NCBI RefSeq assembly: GCF_000374645.1
Contig: NZ_KB894809.1
Location: 43,628 to 107,627, forward strand
DNA: 64,000 bases
Direction: 5' to 3'
From: Arhodomonas aquaeolei DSM 8974
Lineage (GTDB): Bacteria; Pseudomonadota; Gammaproteobacteria; Nitrococcales; Nitrococcaceae
Below, one piece after another: positions 24,943-33,429 of the stretch (its first letter is position 1; each line of letters opens with the position of its first letter). The translations under genes and the position numbers were made by a program. The notes beneath the pieces were generated by a model. That model was not told the DNA's origin. It saw only the letters and a list, made by a program, of their open reading frames with translations, and ran no database searches.

Positions 24943-26418
24943 ATGAGTTCGACGGAAGAAGACGAACAAACCGGATACGTACACCGCCTGCGCGAACTCT
25001 ATCGCCTGCAGATCAGCCGTTACCCGGACTATCCGAGCCGCTACACCGCCCACCTCACCGCCGGTCTCAGGCTCATGGGCATGGACATCGGCATCGTCAG
25101 TCACATCGACGACTGCCGCTACACGGTCCGCGCGGTCCAGCCGGCCGAGCACGGCATCGCGAAAGACGACGTCTTCGAGCTCGGCGACACCTACTGCGCC
25201 CGGGTCGTTGGCACCGGCGCGGCGATAACCTACAACCACGTCGGCAGCGACCCGGCAATGAGGGAGCACCCGGTCTACCGGGAGATGCACCTGGAGAGCT
25301 ACATCGGCGCACCGATCCGGGTAAACGGCCGGATCTGGGGCACGATCAACTTCTCCGCCATCGCGCCACGCACCATTCCCTTCAGCAAGGCGGACACCGA
25401 GTTCGTGGAACTGATGGCGCAGGGTCTCGGTCAGGTCATCGAGAGAGACGTCCTGCAACAGCAGCGAGAGGAGGCGATCACGCACCTGGAACAGAGTAAC
25501 GAGCTCTTCGAAAGCGCCTTCGAGTTCGCCCCGGTCGGCATGCTGCTCGTGGACACGGAGGGACACATACTCCGTGCCAACCGTGCCCTGCTGGAGATGT
25601 TCGGCTACCGCGAGGACGAACTGTTCGGCCGCGATACCCGGGAATTCGCACACCCGGAGGACGTCGACCTGGGCCAGGACCTGCTGGCGGAGATGCGCGC
25701 CGGCCAGAGGCGGTCCTACCGGTTGGAGAAACGCTACGTCAACGCGATGGGCGAGACGCTGTGGTGTCTGGTCAGCGCGTCGCTGGTCCGCGGCAACGAA
25801 GGCGAGGCACGGTACTTCATCGCCCAGCTCCTGGACATCACCGAGGTCAAACACAACCGCATGGAGCTGGAACGCCAGCGCGCGGAGCTGGAGCTGGCCA
25901 ACCACAAGCTCACCGCGTTCGCCCTGGCCGATTCACTCACGGGCCTGCCCAACCGGCGCGCCTTCCAGCAGCGCCTCACCGAGGCCCTGGCGGCCAGCCG
26001 GCGCGGCGGCCACGCGGTGTCGGTGGCGCTCATCGACGTCGACCTGTTCAAGCAGTACAACGACCGTTTCGGCCATCCGGCCGGTGACGATGCCCTGCAG
26101 GCCGTCGCCGACGCCATGAACGGCTTCACCCGCGACTCGGATTTCCTGGCCCGCTACGGCGGCGAGGAGTTCGTGCTGATCATGCCGGAGACGGGCAACG
26201 ACGCCTCCGCGACCGCCTGTGAACGGCTGCGCTCAGCCGTGGAAGCGATCTCCGGGCTGAAGCGGGCAATGAGCGTGAGCATCGGCGCCGCAACCTATCT
26301 CCCCGGCGAGACCACCGGCCCCCCGGACGAGGAGACACTGATCGCCGCCGCGGACGACGCCCTCTACCGGGCAAAGCGCGACGGCCGCAACCGCGTGCGC
26401 TACGGCACGCTCCACTAG
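24943..26418 (+). CDS. GAF-PAS-GGDEF diguanylate cyclase
   Basis: A 491-aa cytosolic protein. A GAF domain spans about 20-170 (LTAGLRLMGMDIGIVSHI, SYIGAPIRVNGRIWGTINF), a PAS domain about 185-310 (FEFAPVGMLLVDTEGHILRA) and GGDEF about 325-485. The active-site loop is an intact GGEEF at 406-410. Product-inhibition I-site RDSD lies at 397-400, five residues before it. It should therefore make cyclic di-GMP under feedback control in response to a GAF/PAS ligand. The start at 24943 gives a complete GAF domain but has a weak ribosome site. Confidence 0.9.
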   Translation: MSSTEEDEQTGYVHRLRELYRLQISRYPDYPSRYTAHLTAGLRLMGMDIGIVSHIDDCRYTVRAVQPAEHGIAKDDVFELGDTYCARVVGTGAAITYNHVGSDPAMREHPVYREMHLESYIGAPIRVNGRIWGTINFSAIAPRTIPFSKADTEFVELMAQGLGQVIERDVLQQQREEAITHLEQSNELFESAFEFAPVGMLLVDTEGHILRANRALLEMFGYREDELFGRDTREFAHPEDVDLGQDLLAEMRAGQRRSYRLEKRYVNAMGETLWCLVSASLVRGNEGEARYFIAQLLDITEVKHNRMELERQRAELELANHKLTAFALADSLTGLPNRRAFQQRLTEALAASRRGGHAVSVALIDVDLFKQYNDRFGHPAGDDALQAVADAMNGFTRDSDFLARYGGEEFVLIMPETGNDASATACERLRSAVEAISGLKRAMSVSIGAATYLPGETTGPPDEETLIAAADDALYRAKRDGRNRVRYGTLH

Positions 26419-26644
26419 CGGCACCGACGCAGACGCCGGATCCCGCACCGGACGCACCGTTGCCGGTCTGGCCCCGATCCCACCCCCCTGGTGGCCGTCC
26501 GGCGTCATCAAATCGCAAGACGCCCGCCGTAACCTCCTGCCTCGAAACGTTCCAGTCCCGCCCGGTCACGGCGCTCCACCCGGGCGCGGGCGCAGGGATC
26601 GTGGCCAAGAGCACAACGACGCTACCCGCCGGCAGGAGGCACCT

Positions 26645-28855
26645 ATGGCATTCGACGACACGCAACGCATCACGCGCACGTCGCTGACCGACAGCGACGC
26701 CCCCCGCGGCAATAACGGCAACGACGTGGACCGTCCGCTGGAGAGCCGGACACGTCCGGAGACACCGTTTGCCGACGTCCTCCAGCAGCGGGTGAGCCGC
26801 CGGTCCGTGCTCCGCGGCGCCCTCGGCGCGGCACCGATCCTGGCCGCCCCGAACCTGATGATGATCGCGTCCGACGCCCGCGCCGCCGCCGGCGACGACG
26901 CCTTCCTCGCCGACACCCTGAGCTTCACCCCCATCGCGCAGTCCAGCGCCGACACGGTCGTGGTGCCCGAGGGCTACACGGTCGACATCATCGCGCGCTG
27001 GGGCGACAGCCTGACCCCGGACGTCGAGGACCTCGACACCACCACCATCGCCGAGGGCGGGCTCTACCAGCCCGGCGCCGCCGACGCGCAGGCACAGCGC
27101 TTCGGCTACAACTGCGACGCCGCGCACTTCTTCACCCTCGACGGGCGCAGCGACCGCGGCCTGCTGTGCATCAACCACGAGTACACCAACGACGACCTGC
27201 TATTCCCCGGCTTCGGCAACCCGGACGCCTTCTTCGACGGACTGAGTGAGGATCAGCGCGGCGAGGCCGTCGGCGTCATGCAGAACGCCCACGGCATCAG
27301 CGTGGTCGAGGTGGAGCGCACCACCGGGGGCTGGCGCTACCGCAGGGACTCCCGTTACAACCGCCGGGTGACCGCGCAGACCCCGATCGAGATCTCCGGC
27401 CCGGCCCGCGGCCACGATCTGCTTCGCGCCCGTCTCGCCGCCGGGACCGGCCAGATCGGCCAGGACGGCACCCGCGTGATGGGCACGCTCAACAACTGCG
27501 CCGGCGGCCAGACCCCGTGGCGCACCTACCTCGCGGCGGAGGAGAACATCGACCAGTACTTCGCCAACTTCAACGACGACGTGCTCGCCGATATCGCCGC
27601 CCGTGACCCGTACCTGGCGCGGGCCGTGCGCAGCGTCGCCGGCTACATCAGCGACGGGCCCTCCTTCCGCCGCTGGGAGCGTTCCGGGCGGGCGAGCGAC
27701 GCCCGCTTCGACCTGGCCCGGGAGCCCAACGAGATCCTCCGCTTCGGCTGGATCGTGGAGACCGATCCGTTCAACCCGGACGACGTGCCGAAGAAACGCA
27801 CCGCCATGGGCCGGTTCAAGCACGAGTGCGCGGCCGCGACACTGACCAACGACCGCCGCGTGGCCGTCTACTCCGGCGACGACTCCCGCCTGGAGTTCGT
27901 CTACAAGTTCGTCTCCGACGATGCCGTCGGCACGGACACCGGCAAGGACGACGACATCCTCGACCGCGGCACGCTCTACGCCGCCCGCTTCGACAGCGAC
28001 GGCAATGGCGAGTGGCTGGCCCTCGTGCACGGCCGCAACGGGCTCACCGAGGCGAACGGCTTCCGCAACCAGGCGGACGTGCTCGCCATGGCCCGCGAGG
28101 CCGCGAGCCAGGCCGGCGCCACCCCCATGGACCGGCCCGAGGACATCGAGCCTTTCAATGGCCGTGTCTACATCGCGATGACCAAGAACGCCAAGGACGC
28201 GGACAACCCGGTCGCCCGCGACGCCACCAACGCCGACGCCGCCAACCCGCGCCTGCACAACACCCTCGGCCACGTCGTCGAGATCCGCGAGGACGGCCCC
28301 GACCACGGCGCCACGACCTTCACCTGGGAGATATTCCTGCTCGCCGGCGACCCGGCCAGGGGTCGTTTCATCGACAGCGAGGGCACCATGCGCCACTTCA
28401 GCGAGGCGGTGGGCGAGGCGCCGGTGGGCGGCCTCGCGGACACCACGACCTACTTCGGCGGCTACGGCCGTGCCGAGGAGGTCGACGCCTTCGGCTGCCC
28501 GGACAACCTCACCCACGACAGCCGGCACAATCTCTGGATCATCACCGACGGCAATCCCTTCGGCCACGACGGCACCTTCGCCGTGCCCACCACCGGCGCC
28601 GCGCGCGGAAAACTACGCCGCTTCATGGCCGGTCCGGTGGACTGCGAGGTCTGCGGCTGCGAGTTCAACCCGGACGAAACGGCGCTGTTCCTCGACATCC
28701 AGCACCCGGGCGACGGCGGCGACCTCACCGGCCCGACCAGCAGCTGGCCGGACGGCGAGCTCGGCAACGCGCCGAAGGACCGCAACGGCGTCATCCAGCC
28801 CCGGCCCAGCCTGATCGCGGTGCGCCGCACCGACGGCGGCCGCGTCGGCAGCTGA
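26645..28855 (+). CDS. phoX: PhoX-family alkaline phosphatase (DUF839), Tat-exported
   Basis: A 736-aa periplasmic phosphatase. A long n-region is followed by a twin-arginine signal SRRSVLRG (51-58) and a hydrophobic stretch ending ARAAA near 82. The mature part is the PhoX beta-propeller with conserved CINHEYTNDDLLFPG, AAEENIDQYFANF, GRFKHECAAA and PDNLTHDSRHNLWI segments, consistent with the Fe-Ca active site of this family. It hydrolyses phosphate esters to release phosphate. No convincing Pho box was found upstream. An AGGAGG-like site precedes the ATG. Confidence 0.92.
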   Translation: MAFDDTQRITRTSLTDSDAPRGNNGNDVDRPLESRTRPETPFADVLQQRVSRRSVLRGALGAAPILAAPNLMMIASDARAAAGDDAFLADTLSFTPIAQSSADTVVVPEGYTVDIIARWGDSLTPDVEDLDTTTIAEGGLYQPGAADAQAQRFGYNCDAAHFFTLDGRSDRGLLCINHEYTNDDLLFPGFGNPDAFFDGLSEDQRGEAVGVMQNAHGISVVEVERTTGGWRYRRDSRYNRRVTAQTPIEISGPARGHDLLRARLAAGTGQIGQDGTRVMGTLNNCAGGQTPWRTYLAAEENIDQYFANFNDDVLADIAARDPYLARAVRSVAGYISDGPSFRRWERSGRASDARFDLAREPNEILRFGWIVETDPFNPDDVPKKRTAMGRFKHECAAATLTNDRRVAVYSGDDSRLEFVYKFVSDDAVGTDTGKDDDILDRGTLYAARFDSDGNGEWLALVHGRNGLTEANGFRNQADVLAMAREAASQAGATPMDRPEDIEPFNGRVYIAMTKNAKDADNPVARDATNADAANPRLHNTLGHVVEIREDGPDHGATTFTWEIFLLAGDPARGRFIDSEGTMRHFSEAVGEAPVGGLADTTTYFGGYGRAEEVDAFGCPDNLTHDSRHNLWIITDGNPFGHDGTFAVPTTGAARGKLRRFMAGPVDCEVCGCEFNPDETALFLDIQHPGDGGDLTGPTSSWPDGELGNAPKDRNGVIQPRPSLIAVRRTDGGRVGS

Positions 28856-28876
28856 GCCCCGCCGCCGGAGGCGATC

Positions 28877-28903
28877 ACGGGCCCGGCCGCGCGCCGGGCC
28901 CGT
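28877..28903. terminator. Bidirectional hairpin between convergent genes
   Basis: ACGGGCCCGG (28877-28886) and CCGGGCCCGT (28894-28903) form a perfect 10-bp stem with a 7-nt loop. It lies between the stop codons of phoX and the cytochrome gene. It lacks T-runs but is well placed to end both transcripts. Confidence 0.55.
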
Positions 28904-28916
28904 ACCGTTGCCGGGC

Positions 28917-29501
28917 TCAGTCGCCACAGTCCTCCATGCAGGCGGTGTTGTCGGTGTCCGGCCTCGGGTCGGGCGAGACGAAGCCGTCGCGGTTCGGCAT
29001 CTTCACCTCGGGCAGGGATTCCCGGTCGAGGGTCGCATCCGCGGGCACGATGCCGTTGAGGTGCAGCAGGTAGGCGGTCACCGCGTACACCTGGTGCGCG
29101 GACAACGACTCCGGCGCCGTGAACGGCATGGCGCGGTGGACATAGTCGAACACCGTTGTCGCGTCGGGCCAGTAGCTGCCCACCGTCTTTACGGGGCTAT
29201 CGGAGGCCAGCGTGCCCCGGCCGCCCACCAGGCGGTTCATCGGGCCGCCCTCGCCCTTCTCGCCGTGGCAGCTCGCGCAGTTCTTGGCATAGACCTCGCG
29301 CCCCTGGGCGACGCTGCCGCTGCCCTCGGGCAGGCCCTTGCCGCTCGGCGGCACGTCGATATCCCATTTGGCGATGGTTTCGTGTGTCACCGGCGTGCCG
29401 AGATCATAGGTGCGCCCGTTGTCCGCGGCCCCTGCCGCGCCGGCGAGGGCGAGCCCGGCGAGTACGGCGAATGCCGCGATCGCATGCTTACGCGTGAACA
29501 T
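28917..29501 (-). CDS. Monoheme cytochrome c subunit of sulfite dehydrogenase
   Basis: A 194-aa periplasmic c-type cytochrome. A Sec signal peptide covers residues 1-26 (FAVLAGLALAGAAGA). The heme motif is CASCH at 75-79. A distal ligand Met is likely in RAMPFTAPESL. It would take electrons from the SoxC-like molybdenum subunit and pass them to the respiratory chain. Only one CxxCH is present, so it is shorter than diheme SoxD of Paracoccus. Its ATG overlaps the end of soxC by 14 bp. GGAGG precedes the start. Confidence 0.87.
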   Translation of the reverse strand: MFTRKHAIAAFAVLAGLALAGAAGAADNGRTYDLGTPVTHETIAKWDIDVPPSGKGLPEGSGSVAQGREVYAKNCASCHGEKGEGGPMNRLVGGRGTLASDSPVKTVGSYWPDATTVFDYVHRAMPFTAPESLSAHQVYAVTAYLLHLNGIVPADATLDRESLPEVKMPNRDGFVSPDPRPDTDNTACMEDCGD

Positions 29502-30786
29502 TGGTGACCTCCCCGTCCGGCGCGACGTGCCAGGACTGGATGCCGTTGTAGTGATACACGTAGTCCAGCCCGCGGGCGTCGATGAGCTGCTCCCGCGTGG
29601 GCTGGACGTAGCCCGTCTCGTCGATGGCGCGGCTCTGCAGCACCGCCTCGGCGCCGCTCCAGCGCCACGGCAGGCGGAACCGGGTCACGCAGCGCGGCAG
29701 CACCGGGTCGTCGAGCTCCGCGGTCTCCCAGTTGCGGCCGCCGTCGACGGAGACATCCACACGGGTGATACGGCCGCGCCCGGACCAGGCCAGCCCGCGG
29801 ATCTCGTGGAAGCCCTTGCCCCCGACACGCTGGCCACCGGACGGCGAGGTGATGACGGACTTGGCCTCCATGATGTAGGTGAACTGCCGGGCCGTGCCGT
29901 CGGGCATGAGATCCGTGTACTTGGAAGTCTCCTCGCGGGTCATGTACGGCTCGCTGCCGACCTCCAGCCGCCGCAGCCACTTGATCTGGGTGTTGCCCTC
30001 GTAGCCCGGCAGGATCAGGCGCAGGGGATAGCCCTGCTCCGGGCGCAGCGCCTCGCCGTTCTGCGCGTAGCACAGCAGCGCGTCGTCCATCGCCTTGTCC
30101 ATGGGGATGCTGCGGGTCATGGCGGCGGCGTCCGCGCCCTCGGCCAGGATCCACTTGCCCTCAGGCTGCACGCCCGCCTCCTTCAGGACCGTGGACAGCG
30201 GCACGCCGGTCCACTCGCAGCAGCTCAGCAGACCGTGGGTGTCCTGGACCGTGGTGCCGGTCGCGGACTTCCACTCCGTCAGCGTATTCCCGGAACACTC
30301 GAGGAAACGGATCATCGAGACCTGCGGGAAGCGCATCAGCTCGTCGATGGTGAACATCAGCGGCTGCTCCACCAGCCCGTGGACCACCAGCCGGTGCTCG
30401 GAGGGGTGGATGGCCGGCACGCCACCGTGGTGACGCTCGTAGACCAGACCGTTGGGCGTGATCATCCCGTTGAGGTCCTGCAGTGGCGTGAAGCTCCAGG
30501 AGGACAGGTCCGTGGGGGTCAGATCGGTGGGCCGGCGCACCACGTCCTTCTCGAACTTCGAGGGCATCCCGTAGGCCGGGGTGAGTATCGGGCTGCCCTG
30601 CTGCGTGGTCCACGAGGGCACCGCCAGCGGCTCGGGCTTGCCCGCGGCGAGCGCGGAGCCCACGGCACCCGGTGCCGCAGCGGCGCCTGCCAGCATCGCC
30701 GCGTCCCGCATGAAGCGCCGACGCCTGGGATCCGCCGGGGCCGTGTCGGTGCCGGTGTCTCCCTCGTCACGTGTCTTCTTTGTCAT
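29488..30786 (-). CDS. soxC: Sulfite dehydrogenase molybdenum subunit, SoxC-like
   Basis: A 432-aa molybdopterin enzyme of the sulfite oxidase family. A twin-arginine signal (RRRRFMRDAAMLAGAA, 21-36) exports it folded. The oxidoreductase domain has MIRFLECSGN with the molybdenum-ligating Cys164. The Mo-co dimerisation domain (about 310-430) contains SGRGRITRVDVSVDGGRNWE. It oxidises sulfite or the sulfur atom of SoxY-bound intermediates. No soxXYZAB genes are nearby, so direct sulfite oxidation with its paired cytochrome is the simpler reading. GGGGAGGAG precedes the ATG. Confidence 0.9.
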   Translation of the reverse strand: MTKKTRDEGDTGTDTAPADPRRRRFMRDAAMLAGAAAAPGAVGSALAAGKPEPLAVPSWTTQQGSPILTPAYGMPSKFEKDVVRRPTDLTPTDLSSWSFTPLQDLNGMITPNGLVYERHHGGVPAIHPSEHRLVVHGLVEQPLMFTIDELMRFPQVSMIRFLECSGNTLTEWKSATGTTVQDTHGLLSCCEWTGVPLSTVLKEAGVQPEGKWILAEGADAAAMTRSIPMDKAMDDALLCYAQNGEALRPEQGYPLRLILPGYEGNTQIKWLRRLEVGSEPYMTREETSKYTDLMPDGTARQFTYIMEAKSVITSPSGGQRVGGKGFHEIRGLAWSGRGRITRVDVSVDGGRNWETAELDDPVLPRCVTRFRLPWRWSGAEAVLQSRAIDETGYVQPTREQLIDARGLDYVYHYNGIQSWHVAPDGEVTNVHA

Positions 30787-31430
30787 GCCTTCTCCTCCCC
30801 TGTCAGCCCTGCGACGCCTTCGAAGGCGGGACGGGCCGGAACTGTACCGACCAGTCCATACACTCCACTTTAGACTGCGTGGGCGGCGCTGTCAGCCCCG
30901 GCATGGACAGGGGAAAGGGATCTGTCCGGCCGTTTCAGCCGCAGGCGGGTTGCTCGAAGGCAACCAACAGTCACAGGGAAAGGCATGGCGAAGGCCGGGA
31001 GACGCCCGCCCACGGGAGGGGCGCGGAATCGGCCTTTCGCGGGGATCGTGTGCCGGGGCCGTACGACACCCTCGCACCACCGACAGGTACCCTGCGCACG
31101 ATTCCGCCCCGGCCGTGTGGTTGTGGCTTGACCGCTCCTGGCAGCCACTATCCGGTCCTGCCGTGCTGGCGACGCCGACTGCCTTGGGCCGCCGACCCTG
31201 TGGCCCCGATACGCGCGCGTTCCGCGAGCGCCTGCGCAGGCAGGCAAAGCCAGGATGGCCACCCTGGGGGCGGCCATGCGCAAGGGCGTCCACGCCTGTT
31301 TCCGTGTCATCAAAAACCGGACACCCGACCCCGCAAATCGCTCGATCCGGGCAACGGTATCCACCCGGGCTCACGGCTGCCGTGAGACCGGCGCTTCCCG
31401 CCACCTTGCGATAGTGGGGTAAACGGGGAG
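30787..31430. other. Intergenic region with decayed REP elements
   Basis: A 644-bp gap upstream of soxC and downstream of the TetR gene. It contains a hairpin (GGTTGCtcgaagGCAACC, 30948-30965) and a degenerate BIME at 31123-31200. No gene is credible here. A GACTGGTC/GACCAGTC-like palindromic motif near 30852 could be an operator for soxC, but this is weak. Confidence 0.55.
31123..31200. repeat. Decayed BIME copy
   Basis: GTGGCTTGACCGCTCCTGGC and GCCGACTGCCTTGGGCCGCC align with the left and right hairpins of the 125-bp unit, in the same order, with several substitutions that break the stems. It shows that the family is old enough to have eroded copies. Confidence 0.6.
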
Positions 31431-32036
31431 TCAGTCGCCGCTGGCGAGGCCGTCGAGGACGAGGTCGACGAACTCGTCGGCGATCTCCCGCGGGGTGCGG
31501 CTGCCATCGGGCCGGAGCCAGAGGTAGCTGTAGTGGTGAAGACCGAGCAGGGCCTTGACGGTGAACGGCCCGCCGCGGCGGAAGCTGCCGTCGTCGACGC
31601 CGCGCTGGAGCACCGCCGCCCACACCGCCTCGTAGTCGCGGTGCAGGGCCTGAACCGCCTCGTGCCGCTCCGCACCGATGGCGTGCTGCTCGCGGAAACA
31701 CACCGTGAGCTCCGGGCGATGGTGGGCGATGGTTTCCATGACCCGGCGCGAGAGCGCACGCAGCCGCTCCTCGGCGGTCATGGGCTCGGCGAGCAGGCCG
31801 TTGCCGTACGCGATGAGCGCGCGCAGGTAGCGGGTGAGGATCTCGAAGAGGATCTCTTCCTTGCTGGAGAACTGGTAGTAGAGCGAGCTGCGGCCAAGCC
31901 CGGTCTCGCGCTCCAGCTCCTTCATACCCGTGGCATGAAAGCCGTGCTCGGCGAACAGCCGCGCAGCCGCCTGGAGGATCCGCTCCCTCGGGGTATCCGC
32001 GCCGTCCCCGGCGCCGGGTGCATCCTGCATGACCAT
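31431..32036 (-). CDS. TetR-family transcriptional regulator
   Basis: A 201-aa regulator. The N-terminal helix-turn-helix is clear: RILQAAARLFAEHGFHATGM, then ELERETGLGRSSLYYQFSSK. The C-terminal ligand domain resembles fatty acyl/CoA-responsive TetR members, but the ligand is unknown. The start is uncertain: ATG codons at 32036 and 32030 are both possible and neither has a strong ribosome site. The glycosyltransferase gene lies 75 bp upstream on the same strand. Confidence 0.87.
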   Translation of the reverse strand: MVMQDAPGAGDGADTPRERILQAAARLFAEHGFHATGMKELERETGLGRSSLYYQFSSKEEILFEILTRYLRALIAYGNGLLAEPMTAEERLRALSRRVMETIAHHRPELTVCFREQHAIGAERHEAVQALHRDYEAVWAAVLQRGVDDGSFRRGGPFTVKALLGLHHYSYLWLRPDGSRTPREIADEFVDLVLDGLASGD

Positions 32037-32111
32037 AGAACCACTAACGATGAAAGGCTGCCGCAGTATACCCACGCCGCCCCGGCGCGAGGAAAGCGCC
32101 GGGCACGCCTG

Positions 32112-33206
32112 TCAGCCGTTGCGGCGCACCCGGGTCGCACCGTCGCGCAGCCCGGCCGCGGTGTGGATACGTTCCGCCCATCGGGCGCGCAGGTGCTCGC
32201 CATGCCAGGCGGAGACGTCCGGCACAGGCGGCAGGCCACGCTCCAGCCACTCCTCCAGCCGCTCGGTCAGCGCGTTGGCGTCGTTCCAGGCATAGCGATA
32301 GATCTCCGGGTACTGCTCCGGGTAGCACAGCGCGTCGGGCACCAGCGGGCAGGCGCCGGCGCTCGCGGCCTCGATCACCCCCAGGCCCTGGAACTCGTGG
32401 TGGGCCGTACTCACCACGATACCGGCCTGGCCGAGCAACGAGCGGTAACGTTGCCGCTCGACCCGACCGTCGGCAACGATGCGCTCGCCCAGCGCCTCGC
32501 GCAGCCGGGTCAGCGGCGTCGGCACATGGCGCGGGCGGGGTCCGAGCAGCGCGAGCCGGAAGTCGTTGCCCCGCTCGGCGAGGGTGATCATGGCCTCCGC
32601 GAAGACCTCCGGGGCCTTGTCGTACTCCCAGCGATGGTTCCACAGGATCAGCCGCGGGTCGCGCTCCGGCGCCGGCGGAATCGGTTTCACCGGCACGGGC
32701 AGCACCTCGCAGGCCGGCCGCAGACGCTCGGCGATGCCCTCCGGGACGGCGTCCGGCATCCGGTCGAGCAGCGCCGCCACGCCCTCCAGGAAGCTCTCGC
32801 GGTTGAACGCGGAGTTGAACAACAGCCGATCGGCAGCGAGCGCGGCATACAGCTGCACCATCTGCGGCTCCACCGAGCGCACCTGCTGCGGGCTCACCGG
32901 GTAGGCGAACTGGTTCTCGTGGAAATACAGCAACGCCGGAACGCCCGCGAGCGCCGGGAACAGCCCGCGCAGGGTGGCGAGGTCGACCATCGAGGTCGCG
33001 ACGATCAGCGCCGGCGGCTCGGCGGGCAGCGTATCGAGCCAGGACAGCGGGTTGCCGCGGATGCGCCATCGGAAATGCCGGCCGGGCAGCTCGAAGCGGC
33101 TCCACTGGACATCATCGATGGTCCGCACGAGCCAGTCCGCCCAGGCACGATGACTGTCCGCACGGTAAGCGGAGAGCAGCCACGCCGTCGGCCTTTGCGT
33201 GTTCAT
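32112..33206 (-). CDS. GTDC1-like glycosyltransferase (DUF3524)
   Basis: A 364-aa GT-B glycosyltransferase. The N-terminal domain has WLLSAYRADSHRAWADWL, SMVDLATLRGLFP and YFHENQFAYP, signatures of DUF3524/GTDC1. The C-terminal half has the GT4-type block HEFQGLGVIEAASAGACPLV, which binds the nucleotide-sugar. Human GTDC1 (QTMAN) mannosylates queuosine in tRNA-Asp. Whether bacterial members act on tRNA is an inference. AGGG lies 6 nt before the ATG. No queuosine genes are in the window. Confidence 0.82.
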   Translation of the reverse strand: MNTQRPTAWLLSAYRADSHRAWADWLVRTIDDVQWSRFELPGRHFRWRIRGNPLSWLDTLPAEPPALIVATSMVDLATLRGLFPALAGVPALLYFHENQFAYPVSPQQVRSVEPQMVQLYAALAADRLLFNSAFNRESFLEGVAALLDRMPDAVPEGIAERLRPACEVLPVPVKPIPPAPERDPRLILWNHRWEYDKAPEVFAEAMITLAERGNDFRLALLGPRPRHVPTPLTRLREALGERIVADGRVERQRYRSLLGQAGIVVSTAHHEFQGLGVIEAASAGACPLVPDALCYPEQYPEIYRYAWNDANALTERLEEWLERGLPPVPDVSAWHGEHLRARWAERIHTAAGLRDGATRVRRNG

Positions 33207-33429
33207 GGATATCCCTGATCGGTATTTTCGTTCGTGATCGATGCGCCATTCTCCCACGAGGCGGCGCAATGGTGATCCCCTCTGGGGCAGACAGCCTCCT
33301 CCGCCGACGGTTCCGGCTTTTACACTACCGCCGCGACTCGACTAGGCTTCAGGGGCGGGTCGGGTCGAGGGGGCCGCCACCGCCGCCACAGAACGGATAA
33401 CGCTAATAAAGAAGGACTGCGCGATACCG

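Noticed and set aside
26490-26530. Possible Pho box upstream of phoX (GCGTCAT at 26502 followed by TCGCAAG).
   Set aside because: The first half matches 5 of 7 positions but the second half matches only two or three, so it is not better than chance.
30840-30870. Operator for the nearby TetR protein in the soxC upstream region (ACCGACCAGTCC).
   Set aside because: The dyad is short and imperfect and has no second copy near the TetR gene itself.
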